Of a DNA stretch of 64,000 nucleotides, positions 19,844-29,003 are shown one piece after another. Each line of letters begins with the position of its first letter. The first letter of the stretch is position 1. A program made the translations under genes and the position numbers. This stretch comes from Nostoc cf. commune SO-36 (lineage in GTDB: Bacteria; Cyanobacteriota; Cyanobacteriia; Cyanobacteriales; Nostocaceae). The stretch lies in contig NZ_AP025732.1 of the NCBI RefSeq assembly GCF_023734775.1, positions 2,858,501 to 2,922,500 of the forward strand. Reading direction: 5' to 3'. The notes below the pieces were generated by a model. The model searched no databases and was not told where the DNA came from. It saw nothing but the letters and a program-made list of their open reading frames with translations.

Positions 19844-20413
19844 TTGACTAGCATTGGATCTTATAAGGTAAAAGTCCGAATTAAATCGGCAGTTGAGGAA
19901 ATTGCTATGCTTTCTCCAGCTAAAAAAAATGATATGCCTACTAATTGGTCTTTTAACTGGTTTAATTTATGGCAAAATACCGATTTTGAATGTCAAAACA
20001 TTGTCAAACTTGTTTATAAGGGTAAAGTCTGGGGGTTAGTGCGATATGGTCTTTATCCCTATCCCGGCTCTCCAAAGTTTTTAGAGATAGAACAGATAGA
20101 GGCTCACCCTACAAGTCGAGGAGAGGGGGCTGAACGCTTCATGGAACCAATCGGCAAATGGTTAATTTGGTATGCAACCAAGGTTGGATTGGAGTTGTGT
20201 CAAACAGAAACAGATGAACCGCTAGTTATTCTAGTTGCTCTAGATACGGCTGTGTCCTATTATAGTAATAAGGTGCAGATGGAGTATCTAGGGGCTGCCA
20301 CAATCGCTCCGGGAGAAGATGGATATGCTTTTAGATTCTTGCGGAAAGCAGCCGCATCCTTCTGTGATCAACAAGAAAGCTTAAGAGGAGTGCCAAAGTT
20401 ATATGGCCAGTAA
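19844..20413 (+). CDS. GNAT-fold acetyltransferase-like protein
   Basis: 189 residues from TTG 19844; an ATG at 19907 with GAGGAAATTGCT before it is a good alternative start. The middle looks like a GNAT fold: KVWGLVRYGLYPYP strand pair, FLEIEQIEAHPTSRGEGAERFMEPIGKWLIWYA (strand 4 then the acyl-CoA-binding turn and helix), and a late YYSNKVQMEYLGA helix-strand. The RGEGAERF turn departs from the usual Q/RxxGxG/A pattern only slightly. It overlaps the next gene by 11 bases, so the two are translationally coupled. Confidence 0.65.
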   Translation: MTSIGSYKVKVRIKSAVEEIAMLSPAKKNDMPTNWSFNWFNLWQNTDFECQNIVKLVYKGKVWGLVRYGLYPYPGSPKFLEIEQIEAHPTSRGEGAERFMEPIGKWLIWYATKVGLELCQTETDEPLVILVALDTAVSYYSNKVQMEYLGAATIAPGEDGYAFRFLRKAAASFCDQQESLRGVPKLYGQ

Positions 20414-20741
20414 CACAATAAAAGCCGGGTCAAATGTTGTTATGACTCACGCCCAAAGGCAAGCTTTCCTAAAAACGTCTTCTTTGGGACAACTATTCGG
20501 AGTAACACATTTACTACCTGAAGTAGAAGATTCAAAAAGCTACAACTATACTTTAAGTAATCAAGCAAAATTGGTAGATGTAGATATATCATTCTCTAGC
20601 AAGCATAAGTTTCAGTATGAGATGTTAGAGCCTTACAGAAAAGGTCGTGGTAAATGCTTCAGAACTGTATCTTGGATGCATCTCTATCATTCAAAGGTTG
20701 AAAAAATTTCATCCCAAACAAAGACAATGGTAACAGTGTAA
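20403..20741 (+). CDS. Small protein of unknown function coupled to the GNAT-like gene
   Basis: 112 residues, basic and hydrophilic with no membrane segment or cysteine pair. The first ATG overlaps the end of the upstream gene by 11 bases. AAGAGGAGTGCC, just ahead, supplies a strong ribosome binding site. I do not recognise it. Strong coupling to an acetyltransferase-like protein suggests a substrate, adaptor or toxin-antitoxin-like partner, which is only inference. A perfect hairpin ends the pair. Confidence 0.65.
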   Translation: MASNTIKAGSNVVMTHAQRQAFLKTSSLGQLFGVTHLLPEVEDSKSYNYTLSNQAKLVDVDISFSSKHKFQYEMLEPYRKGRGKCFRTVSWMHLYHSKVEKISSQTKTMVTV

Positions 20742-20788
20742 GTAGTAAAAAAACACTTTAGATAAATCTAGAAACAATTAATGTAAAG

Positions 20789-20818
20789 ATTAAAGACGCC
20801 ATTAATGGCGTCTTTAAT
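20789..20818. terminator. Perfect-palindrome terminator
   Basis: A 30-base perfect palindrome (ATTAAAGACGCCAT / ATGGCGTCTTTAAT around a TA centre) followed by CTTTTT, 48 bases after the two-gene unit ending at 20741. It may also serve the converging Uma2 gene. Confidence 0.8.
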
Positions 20819-20882
20819 CTTTTTGACCACTTTGAATTTTATCCGACAAAGCATCAATCGAGTAATTCACCAATCTCATACA

Positions 20883-21458
20883 TTAACCCGAAAATACTTT
20901 AGATAAATCCAGAACTAAAGCAGGAAAATATGGCAGAGTAACTGATTCATTTTGCAGAAAAATTAACTTGCGGCGATAACCAAATTTACCTTGTAAATCT
21001 TTATAAGGTTCGCTGTAAGATTCTAGATGCTTATCTACTAAATTAAATATCCAATAGTCGGAAATACCAGCTTCTGCATAAATAGATAATTTTACATCCT
21101 GGTCATATTTCAAAGTGGAATTAGAAATTTCAATTACCAACAATACATCAGATGGGCTAGGATGAGCTTCTAAATAGTCATCAGGACGATTTCGTACAAT
21201 GACTAGATCGGGTTCTGGTTCGCTGTCATCAGGTATAATGATTGGTTCTTGTCCTCGAAGAATCGCTTCTTCTACAACCAGCTTGAACAACTCCCGATAT
21301 AAGCGGGTGCTGCAAACAGAGTGCGGTGTACCTTTTGCTGCCATCTGCATTATTTCACCCTTAATTAGCTCAACTCGGTCATTCTCGTCAAAGAAACCAA
21401 GTTCAGCTAGACGGTGATATTCAGCTATAGTAAAGCGTTTAGCAGTGGTAAGGCTCAT
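20883..21458 (-). CDS. Uma2-family (DUF820) putative endonuclease
   Basis: 191 residues with the family blocks FTIAEYHRLAELGFFDENDRVELIKGEI at the N-terminus, then PDDSEPEPDLVIVRNRPDDY (active-site acidic region), DVLLVIEISNSTLKYDQDVKLSIYAEAGISDYWIFN, and a C-terminal LDLSKVF. It is more typical of the family than the copy at 16213 and only distantly like it. No partner gene is seen. Confidence 0.88.
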   Translation of the reverse strand: MSLTTAKRFTIAEYHRLAELGFFDENDRVELIKGEIMQMAAKGTPHSVCSTRLYRELFKLVVEEAILRGQEPIIIPDDSEPEPDLVIVRNRPDDYLEAHPSPSDVLLVIEISNSTLKYDQDVKLSIYAEAGISDYWIFNLVDKHLESYSEPYKDLQGKFGYRRKLIFLQNESVTLPYFPALVLDLSKVFSG

Positions 21459-21755
21459 AACAACTACGAGAATGCAGAGTTATTTTTATCTTAATATATT
21501 GGACTTGGGATAAAAAAGAAGTGTTCGCGGATAATTAGTGCGAACAGAAAATCGAGGCATCATAAATTACTCCAGTTATTTTTCCAACTGAGTCAAGCTG
21601 AGTTAAACGCCTAAAGCCTAAGAAAATTTATGCGGCTTTTTGTTTATCAGGTGTTGATTTTGACTGCTTATATGCTTATCATACTTATTTTGGAGATTAT
21701 GCCTCGTCCCGCTACAACTCTGTAAATATAGCAAACGAAAAATAGGAGATAAAGT

Positions 21756-23315
21756 ATGTCCCAAATGCTAAATCGTCGTCGATTTCTTCAGGCATCGGCG
21801 GCGGCAGCCAGTGTCGGTGTATCCGCTATTCGCACTTCTGCTGCTGGTGTTGACGAGTACGTTGAGGCAATAGTAATTGGTAGTGGTTTTGGTGGCGCAG
21901 TCGCATCATTGCGCCTTGGTCAGGCAGGGATTGAAACAGTAGTATTGGAACGGGGACGAAGATGGCAAATTACTGATGCAGGTAATACTTTCTGTACAAC
22001 GGATAACCCAGATGGTCGGGCTGCGTGGCTTAGTCCAAATACGGTTTTGCCCGATCCACCAGTCACAACACAGCCAATTGACGTATATACTGGCGTTCTT
22101 GATGTCAAGAGAGGTAATGGTATCGATGCCTATCGAGGTGCAGGTGTTGGGGGTGGTTCGCTTGTCTACACTGCTATCACCTATCAGCCAACTGAAGAAC
22201 TATTCTACAAAGTCTTTCCACGCACTATTAAATACTCTGAACTCGATCGAGTTTATTATCCACGAGTGCGTTCCATCCTCAAAGCATCTGTAATTCCAGA
22301 CGATATTCTCCAAAGTGAATACTACTTGGCAAGCCGTATTCTCCAAGAGCAAGCAGCCAAAGCTGGTTTAAAAGCCCGGAAGATTGATATCGCTATTGAT
22401 TGGGACACTGTTCGCCAGGAAATTGCTGGTCAAAAGGTGGCTTCTATTATCAATGGTCAAGTGTACTATGGTACAAATAGTGGTGCCAAAAACAGCTTAG
22501 ATCGTAACTACCTAAGTATGGCAGAGGCAACTGGTAATGTTGAAATCCGACCTTTACACGTAGTCACTAGGATTGAGGAATCAGACCGTGGACGTTATCG
22601 AGTTGTCTGCAATCAAATCAATGAGCAAGGAGTAGTGCTTGTCCAAAAATCCTTTGTTTGTCGCTATCTGTTTTTGGCGGCTGGTTCCATTGGCACTACT
22701 GAACTATTGCTGCGTGCTAAAACCAATCGTACCCTGCGCCGCCTAAATAATCAGGTAGGGAAGTTTTGGGGAACGAATTTTGATTCAACTACTTTAATGA
22801 TTAATGCTGGTGAGACGAATTCAACACTGGGGAGTGCTGGTGTAATCGCAATTGAAGACCTTGACAACCCTATTGCCCCAGTGATACTTGAGGCATTTCA
22901 AGCATTTCCTTTCATACCCCAAGGTATTATTCCTGTTCTGGGACAGGGAATTTCCCAGCCGCAGGGGTATCTTACCTATAATGTCTCTACTCAGTTAGCA
23001 GATTTGTTCTGGCCTAGTAACTCAGCCGATACTCAGAAAAATACTCAGGCTCTCCAGTATACTTACCAACGTCTCAACCAAGCCAATGGTACAACTCTAG
23101 CTGCACCACCTGGCTACAGTTTTACAGCACACCCACTTGGTGGTGCAACGATTGGCAAAGTATGTGACTCTCATGGGCAGGTTTTTGGTTATCGTAACTT
23201 GTTTGTTGTTGATGGTTCACTTATTCCCGGTTCAACAGCTTGCTCAAATCCCTCGCTGACTATAGCTGCTCTGGCAGAACGAAGTATGGATCGCTTTTTA
23301 AACCGGATTCCTTAG
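21756..23315 (+). CDS. GMC-family FAD oxidoreductase (cholesterol-oxidase-like), Tat-exported
   Basis: 519 residues. The N-terminus has a twin-arginine signal (NRRRFLQASAAAASVG). The FAD dinucleotide motif VIGSGFGGAVASLRLGQAG lies at about residue 39, followed by VLERGRRW. GVGGGSLVYTAITYQP is the GMC signature region, and the C-terminus has HPLGGATIGKVCD and VVDGSLIPGSTACSNPSLTIAALAER. This layout matches cholesterol-oxidase-like GMC enzymes acting on hydroxylated ring or alcohol substrates outside the cytoplasm; the true substrate is unknown. GGAGATAAAGT precedes ATG. Confidence 0.87.
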   Translation: MSQMLNRRRFLQASAAAASVGVSAIRTSAAGVDEYVEAIVIGSGFGGAVASLRLGQAGIETVVLERGRRWQITDAGNTFCTTDNPDGRAAWLSPNTVLPDPPVTTQPIDVYTGVLDVKRGNGIDAYRGAGVGGGSLVYTAITYQPTEELFYKVFPRTIKYSELDRVYYPRVRSILKASVIPDDILQSEYYLASRILQEQAAKAGLKARKIDIAIDWDTVRQEIAGQKVASIINGQVYYGTNSGAKNSLDRNYLSMAEATGNVEIRPLHVVTRIEESDRGRYRVVCNQINEQGVVLVQKSFVCRYLFLAAGSIGTTELLLRAKTNRTLRRLNNQVGKFWGTNFDSTTLMINAGETNSTLGSAGVIAIEDLDNPIAPVILEAFQAFPFIPQGIIPVLGQGISQPQGYLTYNVSTQLADLFWPSNSADTQKNTQALQYTYQRLNQANGTTLAAPPGYSFTAHPLGGATIGKVCDSHGQVFGYRNLFVVDGSLIPGSTACSNPSLTIAALAERSMDRFLNRIP

Positions 23316-23450
23316 TATCGGAAAAGATAACCTTGCAATCGCTGAGTAAATTTTAATGCGATCGCAATGACATAGCAGTTTTGATTTAATTGAATCACAG
23401 ATGTTGTAGGGGTTTAGGGCATTGCTCTTTACCGCTACAACGTGGTTTAT

Positions 23451-23996
23451 TTACTCTGAAGTTAAGTGACTTTCTAGCAAAGATGCGATCGCATCAGGAT
23501 GAATATTCTTGTATTTCTTTTTACCAAGGTGTAAAACACAGTTGGGGGCGCTGCCACAGCATTTTTGGCAACCAGTATATTCAATAGTAACTTTGTCTAA
23601 CAAACCGCGATCGCACAAAGTTTTTTCTAATTCTGATAATAACCCTTTACCACCACGTTTCAGGCAACCGCCCTTTTGACATACCATAATCCTCGCTTTG
23701 GGTTGAGGTGGTAAATCTTGCTTTGGACACGCATCAATTGGTGTCACCCGATAGGCTTTGATTTTTATTTTACTTGTACGCGAGTCTACTTTACTATGGC
23801 CACAAATGCGAAGTTGCTGACCGGGAACTAAGGATGAACTTAGTAAACGGCGTAACTCTTTAGGCAGTTTAATGTCTACATTTCCAGATGGAACTGCCAA
23901 TTGTAAGTATTTATATTTTCCTGGTTCACCACCAACAAAACCTAGTAACTGTCCCTCAAGGTTCAATTCTGATAACGTCAAATACTTGTTACCCAT
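23451..23996 (-). CDS. (2Fe-2S) ferredoxin-domain protein of the nif region
   Basis: 181 residues. The first ~95 residues form a beta-rich OB-like part (LSELNLEGQLLGFVGG ... GQQLRICGHSKVD). The C-terminal ~75 residues are a thioredoxin-like 2Fe-2S ferredoxin: MVCQKGGCLKRGG ... EYTGCQKCCGSAPNCVLHLGKKKY, with the four cysteines in the spacing C-x(4)-C then C-x(3)-C-type. It lies downstream of nifVZT on the same strand (117 bases after nifT) and may carry electrons for nitrogenase cofactor work or for another heterocyst reaction. That role is inferred from position. Confidence 0.83.
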   Translation of the reverse strand: MGNKYLTLSELNLEGQLLGFVGGEPGKYKYLQLAVPSGNVDIKLPKELRRLLSSSLVPGQQLRICGHSKVDSRTSKIKIKAYRVTPIDACPKQDLPPQPKARIMVCQKGGCLKRGGKGLLSELEKTLCDRGLLDKVTIEYTGCQKCCGSAPNCVLHLGKKKYKNIHPDAIASLLESHLTSE

Positions 23997-24000
23997 GATT

Positions 24001-24113
24001 GATAAAAAGTTATTGGGGATTGAGGATTAGGGGAGAGGTGACAGGTGACAGGTTATAGGGAATAATCTGTACCCTGTAACCTATAACCTATTCCCTTCTT
24101 TACTCCCGATTTT
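24001..24113. repeat. Inverted heptamer-type repeat
   Basis: GGTGACAGGTGACAGGTTATAGGG is mirrored by CCCTGTAACCTATAACCTATTCCC across a short centre, a potential hairpin between nifT and the ferredoxin-like gene. Confidence 0.6.
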
Positions 24114-24317
24114 TTATGCGAGGCGTTTAGCTTCTACTGTTTGAGGTAAATTTGCTGCGTCTGGCAAATCACGAAATTCTAATTCCCAACCATTTGCTAG
24201 GGTGAGAATTTTGCCATCATTTCCATCGGTTTGTTTGACGACTTCTTCTTCAAGGTCTTTTTTAGCAACGTAGACTACTAAAGTACCGGCATCATTCATG
24301 CGTAGCATTACTTTCAT
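24114..24317 (-). CDS. nifT: NifT/FixU family protein
   Basis: 67 residues from ATG 24317 ([11 protein letters not shown]; an earlier ATG four codons upstream is possible). The family pattern MKVMxR ... GTLVVYVAKKDLEEEVV ... LTLANGWELEF is complete. GAGG eight bases upstream supports the chosen start. NifT is a small protein found in nif operons with a minor, poorly known part in nitrogenase maturation. It overlaps the end of nifZ by 26 bases. Confidence 0.93.
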   Translation of the reverse strand: MKVMLRMNDAGTLVVYVAKKDLEEEVVKQTDGNDGKILTLANGWELEFRDLPDAANLPQTVEAKRLA

Positions 24318-24579
24318 GAGATTCCTCAACAGATTCTAGTTCTTTTTTCATACAGCCGACGACGAATCCTGTTTCCAAGAAATGCACAGCATATATATAG
24401 GAAGTCTGCAAATATGTTCCTATACTGGCTATGTAGCCGATATCTCCTTTGTTCACTAAAACTTGCCCGACTTCTTTACCAGGGAAAGTACCATCGTTCT
24501 TGAGCAGTTTCCGAACTCTGACTTTTTCACCAATTTCAAAAGCGGGTGGCAAGTTTAGCTCTAATTCATCGCGTTGCAT
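24292..24579 (-). CDS. nifZ: NifZ
   Basis: 95 residues, normal for NifZ. The first half has the SH3-like NifZ pattern [21 protein letters not shown] then [19 protein letters not shown], and the second half [20 protein letters not shown]. NifZ assists P-cluster formation in NifDK. It overlaps nifV by 14 bases and nifT by 26 bases, so nifVZT is one translationally coupled operon. Confidence 0.95.
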   Translation of the reverse strand: MQRDELELNLPPAFEIGEKVRVRKLLKNDGTFPGKEVGQVLVNKGDIGYIASIGTYLQTSYIYAVHFLETGFVVGCMKKELESVEESHESNATHE

Positions 24580-25699
24580 GAGAGTACCTCTGTTCTCTGA
24601 CCAAATTCAACAGTTCTTCTGTCGTCAAACTGCGTTTTTTCTGTACCGATTGATGGCGCACTGCATCTAAAACAGATTGGGTTTCTTGAGAGTTCAAGAA
24701 AATTCCATGCTGTTCTAGCAAGTTAGCAACTAAATGCCGTCCAGAATGTTTGCCTAATACTAAACGCCGTTCCCAACCCACCTCTTCAGGTGCAAATGGT
24801 TCGTAGGTAATGGGATTCTGCAATACCCCGTGAGCATGGATGCCAGATTCGTGAGCAAAGGTATTTTCGCCAACGATCGCTTTCCAAGGTGGTACGCTAG
24901 CTCCTGATGCGGCTGCAACTAGTTGAGATAGTTCCAGCAAACCGGGTGTGTCGATGCCCAAATCAACGCCGTAGATGCGTTTAATTGCCATGACAACTTC
25001 TTCTAAAGCTGCATTTCCCGCCCGTTCACCTAATCCGTTAACTGTGGTATTCACTGATAAGGCTCCGGCTTTAATACCCGCAAGAGCGTTGGCTGTTGCC
25101 AGACCAAAATCATTGTGGGTGTGGATTTCTAGGGGAATCATCAAAGCTGAAACCAGCCGTTTGACTTTGTTATAGGTGGTGAAAGGGTCGAGAACTCCTA
25201 CGGTGTCGCAGAAACGGAACCGGGATGCACCCCATTCTTGTGCATAAAGTGCTACATCTAAAAGGAAGTTTTCATCAGCCCTAGAAGAATCTTCGCCGCC
25301 GACTGCTACCCAAAGACCTTGATCGACGGCAAAGCTGATACAATCTTTGAGTTTTTGCAAACTGATTCGCCATTGACCGTGGAATTTAGCCGCGATTTGG
25401 ATACCAGAGACGGGAATGGCGATATGCACCCGATTAAGTCCGCAAGCAATAGAAGCCTTAATATCTGAGATAACAGCGCGGTTCCAGCCGAGGAGTTTTG
25501 CTTGTAAACCCAAGTCAGAAATTGCCGCGATCGCACGGGTTTCTTCGTCACCCATTGCTGGGATACCCACTTCTAATTCGGGAATCCCAATAGAATCGAG
25601 AAACTTAGCGATCGCAACTTTTTCTTTTAGGGTAAAAGCCACACCCGCTGCTTGTTCGCCATCACGTAATGTAGTGTCATTAATTATGATTTGATTCAT
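24566..25699 (-). CDS. nifV: Homocitrate synthase
   Basis: 377 residues, the normal NifV length. The HMGL-like TIM barrel shows [15 protein letters not shown] at residue ~8, the metal-binding IHTHNDFG at about residue 194, [19 protein letters not shown], and a C-terminal [14 protein letters not shown] ... LGKHSGRH. It joins acetyl-CoA and 2-oxoglutarate to form homocitrate, the organic ligand of FeMo-co. It leads the nifVZT operon and lies about 18 kb from nifB, divergent to it. Confidence 0.96.
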   Translation of the reverse strand: MNQIIINDTTLRDGEQAAGVAFTLKEKVAIAKFLDSIGIPELEVGIPAMGDEETRAIAAISDLGLQAKLLGWNRAVISDIKASIACGLNRVHIAIPVSGIQIAAKFHGQWRISLQKLKDCISFAVDQGLWVAVGGEDSSRADENFLLDVALYAQEWGASRFRFCDTVGVLDPFTTYNKVKRLVSALMIPLEIHTHNDFGLATANALAGIKAGALSVNTTVNGLGERAGNAALEEVVMAIKRIYGVDLGIDTPGLLELSQLVAAASGASVPPWKAIVGENTFAHESGIHAHGVLQNPITYEPFAPEEVGWERRLVLGKHSGRHLVANLLEQHGIFLNSQETQSVLDAVRHQSVQKKRSLTTEELLNLVREQRYSHATR

Positions 25700-26065
25700 T
25701 GCAAATATCCCTCTCTTGGAAGTATTCTTAATATCCTTTCTCTCTACAACCCCTAGTGATGGTAAATGCTAAAAATATGACAATTCATAATGCAGGATAC
25801 ATGATCCTTAATTATTGCTCGATTATTAGCATCACATCTGTATGGCAGGGAACTAAAACAATGTATAATTTACTAATCGTTTTTACCGATGTCAGTTGAA
25901 ATGTCTTCGAGTAGCAATGAACTAATATAACTATTAGCAAATCCGGAACAAAGTAATACACAGAAGCCAGCAATTAAGGATGTAATCATTTTCGTAACCT
26001 CATCTTTTCTAGTGCATTTGGGTGTAATTTAGGCAGATAATGCTATTTAAAACTAGGGAAACTAG
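25700..26065. promoter_or_regulatory. nifV upstream region
   Basis: 366 bases ahead of nifV with no gene seen; it must hold the nifVZT promoter. AGAGGG at 25710-25715, read on the minus strand as CCCTCT's complement, gives a ribosome-binding-site-like purine run ahead of ATG. No sure regulator site could be picked by eye. Confidence 0.45.
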
Positions 26066-26263
26066 CTAACTGTGGTCTGCTAGCCAATCAAATATCTTTC
26101 CTAGCTGCTCCAAATCAACGAAACCATACTGCCAGAGGAGCATCGGTAGCGGGCCATTTTCTAATTCACGGTGTCGCAGAGCTACAGCAATATCAGCATT
26201 TGAAAGTTCAAGTTCATTGTGCAAAAAATTGAGTAGTTTTATATCTCTGTTCCGAATCGCCAT
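26066..26263 (-). CDS. DUF2949 family protein
   Basis: 65 residues. The DUF2949 pattern is clear: FLHNELELSNADIAVALRHRE, then GPLPMLLWQYGFVDLEQLGKIFDWL. The family is small, helical and found nearly only in cyanobacteria; its function is unknown. It sits between the nifP block and nifV on the same strand, with gaps of ~300-370 bases on both sides, so cotranscription is uncertain. Confidence 0.85.
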   Translation of the reverse strand: MAIRNRDIKLLNFLHNELELSNADIAVALRHRELENGPLPMLLWQYGFVDLEQLGKIFDWLADHS

Positions 26264-26565
26264 AATTGAACTTTCAATTTCTTAATTTGGGAAAAAGTTA
26301 AAAATTAGAAATTCCAATTTATATTTAGGAATTTCGCCTTTTTAATTGTTGCTATATGTCAGGGTAATTTCAGATTAAGTAGACCCAACAAAATCTAAAC
26401 CCCATCTAATCCATCTCAGTCTGCAACAAATTCTGCTAGCGGACAGTAGCTTCAAACTCTAAACCTATTTGAGCTTTGTGCATCTATGGACAAAAAGGAT
26501 AAAGTCCAGTACTTGAGTCATGAATTCAAGATTAATCGTGCCTAAATTAGGTCTTTTTGAAATAA
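26264..26565. other. Intergenic, no gene seen
   Basis: 302 AT-rich bases between two small minus-strand genes. No coding frame or strong repeat noticed. Confidence 0.4.
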
Positions 26566-26796
26566 TCATGACTCATCACTGTAATGCCAGCAACGCTCTA
26601 GCCATTCTAATAATTCGTGACGAGAAGCGAGAAGTTGCATAACTGTACTACGAATTAGAATTACTTCAAGCAAATTGTTCACTTGCACTCGTAAAGAACC
26701 ATCAGGGGGACAAGAGCAATTAATTTTTAACTCTTGCAATCGGTGATAGATTCGCCAGCGATCGCTCAAAGGAATCTGCAAAACGTGATTTGTCAT
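26566..26796 (-). CDS. Small conserved protein in the nif region, unknown function
   Basis: 76 residues from ATG 26796 (MTNHVLQIPLSDRWRIY); an earlier in-frame ATG at 26817 lies inside the heptamer repeat and would only add repeat-encoded residues. The mid part has a CSCPPDGSLRVQVNNLLEVILIRSTVMQLL pattern with a CxC pair, and it ends in LLEWLERCWHYSDES. I know similar small proteins next to nif genes in heterocystous cyanobacteria but no function. It follows nifP on the same strand. Confidence 0.7.
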   Translation of the reverse strand: MTNHVLQIPLSDRWRIYHRLQELKINCSCPPDGSLRVQVNNLLEVILIRSTVMQLLASRHELLEWLERCWHYSDES

Positions 26797-26880
26797 TTGT
26801 CGTTTGTCCTTTGTCATTTGTCAGTTGTCCTTTGTCCGTTGTCATTTGCAAATGACCAATGACCAATGACTAATGACTCT
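26793..26880. repeat. TTTGTCA/ATGACCA heptamer repeats
   Basis: Units of the type TTGTCATT and TTGTCCTT, then ATGACCAATGACCAATGACTA in the opposite sense, fill the gap between nifP and the small gene. The two halves can pair into a long hairpin. The repeat provides the ATG start of the small gene and ends in the nifP stop region. Confidence 0.8.
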
Positions 26881-27610
26881 TGACTTGTAAAGCTTGCAGT
26901 TGTTTTTCGAGTTCTTCAACACGCGAGAGCAAAGAACGAATCACGGTTGCTTCCATATCGGGGAGCTTTCCATGTTCTAAAGGAGAAAGACTGACGTTTT
27001 CATTTCGGGAAATAATTCGACCGGGAATTCCTACAACTGTGCAATCGCTGGGGATATCTCGCAAGACAATGGAACCTGCGCCAATACGGACGCGATCGCC
27101 AATTTGCAAATTACCCAAAACTTTCGCACCCGCCCCAATCACTGCATGTTTACCCACTGTGGGATGACGCTTACCAGTTTCTTTACCAGTTCCGCCAAGG
27201 GTAACGCCCTGATAAATCAATGTAAAGTCGCCCACGATCGCAGTTTCGCCAATGACAACACCCATTCCGTGGTCGATAAACACGCCCTGGCCAATCTCTG
27301 CACCTGGGTGAATTTCAATTCCCGTTAAAAATCTCCCCAAGTGGGAAATGAAACGGGGGATAAAACCCACTCCTCGACCATGTAACCAGTGAGCAAGACG
27401 ATGCAAACAGAGTGCGTGCAATCCGGGGTAGCAAAATACTACCTCTAGCCAATTCCGTGCTGCGGGATCGCGCTCAAAGATAATGCGAAAATCACTCAAT
27501 AATGGCTCAAAAAAAACGCCAGAGAGTAAATTTTTCAGCATGGATTTATGTGCAGAATCCTGCTTTTTGGTATTGGGAGGATCACTAATACTGTCTAAAG
27601 ACTGTTGCAT
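26870..27610 (-). CDS. nifP: Serine O-acetyltransferase (NifP-type CysE)
   Basis: 246 residues. The N-terminal helical part has [31 protein letters not shown], and the left-handed beta-helix shows the hexapeptide repeats and catalytic block [27 protein letters not shown], then [20 protein letters not shown] ~40-residue coiled tail ends in [17 protein letters not shown]. It acetylates serine for cysteine synthesis. Its place just before nifVZT matches nifP, thought to raise cysteine supply for Fe-S clusters. Start could also be ATG 27541. Confidence 0.88.
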   Translation of the reverse strand: MQQSLDSISDPPNTKKQDSAHKSMLKNLLSGVFFEPLLSDFRIIFERDPAARNWLEVVFCYPGLHALCLHRLAHWLHGRGVGFIPRFISHLGRFLTGIEIHPGAEIGQGVFIDHGMGVVIGETAIVGDFTLIYQGVTLGGTGKETGKRHPTVGKHAVIGAGAKVLGNLQIGDRVRIGAGSIVLRDIPSDCTVVGIPGRIISRNENVSLSPLEHGKLPDMEATVIRSLLSRVEELEKQLQALQVKSH

Positions 27611-27872
27611 CGGTAATGTCTATCTGGTAAAAGATTCATCTGCTATTTTTATGCTTATATCAGGTGACATCCAACTCGATACCAAACCCAATGCTGATTG
27701 GATTTATTGGATTGATTACAGTTGTACTCAAACGCCAAAACCCCGACTTAACATAAAGTTAAAATTTGTCTGGGGTTAGGGGTGCTGGTATTTAACGATA
27801 GGGGTACTAGTATTTTTAGGGCGGGGGTTAAGAATTTATGTTCGCGCTACAAGAAACTTTACCCGTAAGCCT
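27611..27872. other. Divergent intergenic region, no firm gene
   Basis: Upstream of nifP. Contains a CCCCGAC ... GGGGTTAGGGG type palindromic tract. Frames here lack coding character. Confidence 0.35.
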
Positions 27873-28088
27873 TTGCTAAGATTTCGTCAAGATATTTTGC
27901 AATATATTAAGTTGTACTCAGATGCACTCAAACATGATTTAAATAAGACTACAAATCGATTTTTTGTATATGCTACTACTATTAGTATCCTATTATTTGG
28001 TTGGGCGAAAGACGGGTTTCTTTATTTTCTTTTAGGATTTGCTGTCTGTATGCAGATATACGTTTCAAAATATAGTTATAGCTCGTAG
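27873..28088 (+). CDS. Possible small membrane protein
   Basis: 71 residues from a TTG. The C-terminal half is hydrophobic (FFVYATTISILLFGWAKDGFLYFLLGFAVCMQIYV), enough for two membrane segments, after a short amphipathic N-terminus. No ribosome binding site is convincing and I know no family. It may be real or a chance frame in AT-rich DNA. Confidence 0.35.
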   Translation: MLRFRQDILQYIKLYSDALKHDLNKTTNRFFVYATTISILLFGWAKDGFLYFLLGFAVCMQIYVSKYSYSS

Positions 28089-28426
28089 CGACTGTTTTCT
28101 TATTATATAGATGTGTGGGAATAGCGATCGCAAAATCTTAAAACAGCATAATAAGTAAATTCTACCTCTTTAGTGAGTTGCTCATCAGCAACCCTGTCGA
28201 GCAGAAAAACGTAATTTATACAGTATTTTGCAGTTTTTACCAGAAGTAAGTCGTGCTTAAGCGATAACTTCTCTGCGAGACGCTACACGTAGCTTGCTTC
28301 CCCGTAGGGGTACGTTAAGCTTTGCTAACGCCGGAATAATTGCCGCGATCGCAGATTAAACAAGATTATCTGAATCTATCTCATCTTAGTTTTATGATAG
28401 AAACAAGCCACTCTATGGTTTAACTT
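28089..28426. repeat. Dispersed palindromic repeat in intergenic DNA
   Basis: No gene seen. About 28268-28335 is a dispersed repeat (GAGACGCTACACGTAGCTTG, then CTTCCCCGTAGGGG and TACGTTAAGC) also found at 53411-53450 and 60170-60215 in this window. Confidence 0.65.
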
Positions 28427-28987
28427 ATGTCTTCTCCTGTCCTGGAAAAACCTTCGACTTCTGAGACTTCCTACGTTCTTCTATACAATGTCAGTTGGGA
28501 ACAGTTAAAACAGCTTGATGTCGCCCTTGCAGGAACAAGCGCACGACTAAGTTATTTAGATGGGATTCTCGAAATTATGTCCCCACTTTCTGACGATCAC
28601 GAGGACAGTAAAAAAACTCTGGCGATGTTGCTGGAAGTGTATCTGCGGGCAAAGAATATCCGCTTTTATGGACGGGGAAGTGCAACTATAGGTAAACAGG
28701 AAGACAAAACTCGACGAGAACCAGATGAGTCTTATAATTTAGGCACAAAAAAACCTATCCCCGATTTAATTTTGGAAATAACTGTCACAAGTGGCGGAAT
28801 TAATAAGCTAGAAATTTATCGGCGGTTGCGAGTACCTGAAGTTTGGTTTTGGGAAGATGGTTTATTATCAGTTTATTGTTTGCAAAGTGACAGCTATATA
28901 AAAGTCTCTAAAAGTCCTTTATTGCCTGATTTGGATTTGGATTTATTAGCAAAATATGCGCTACTGATTAGCTCTTGCTTTTGCTAA
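28427..28987 (+). CDS. Uma2-family (DUF820) putative endonuclease
   Basis: 186 residues. Seen: VSWEQLKQLDVALAGTSARLSYLDGILEIMSPLSDDHE, GSATIGKQEDKTRREPDESYNLG (active-site acidic pair), PIPDLILEITVTSGGINKLEIYRRLRVPEVWFWEDG. A good family member. Before the nearby IS inserted, its 3' end overlapped the end of a convergent gene; the IS left flank begins nine bases after its stop. Confidence 0.87.
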   Translation: MSSPVLEKPSTSETSYVLLYNVSWEQLKQLDVALAGTSARLSYLDGILEIMSPLSDDHEDSKKTLAMLLEVYLRAKNIRFYGRGSATIGKQEDKTRREPDESYNLGTKKPIPDLILEITVTSGGINKLEIYRRLRVPEVWFWEDGLLSVYCLQSDSYIKVSKSPLLPDLDLDLLAKYALLISSCFC

Positions 28988-29003
28988 AGTCATAATATGC
29001 TCT

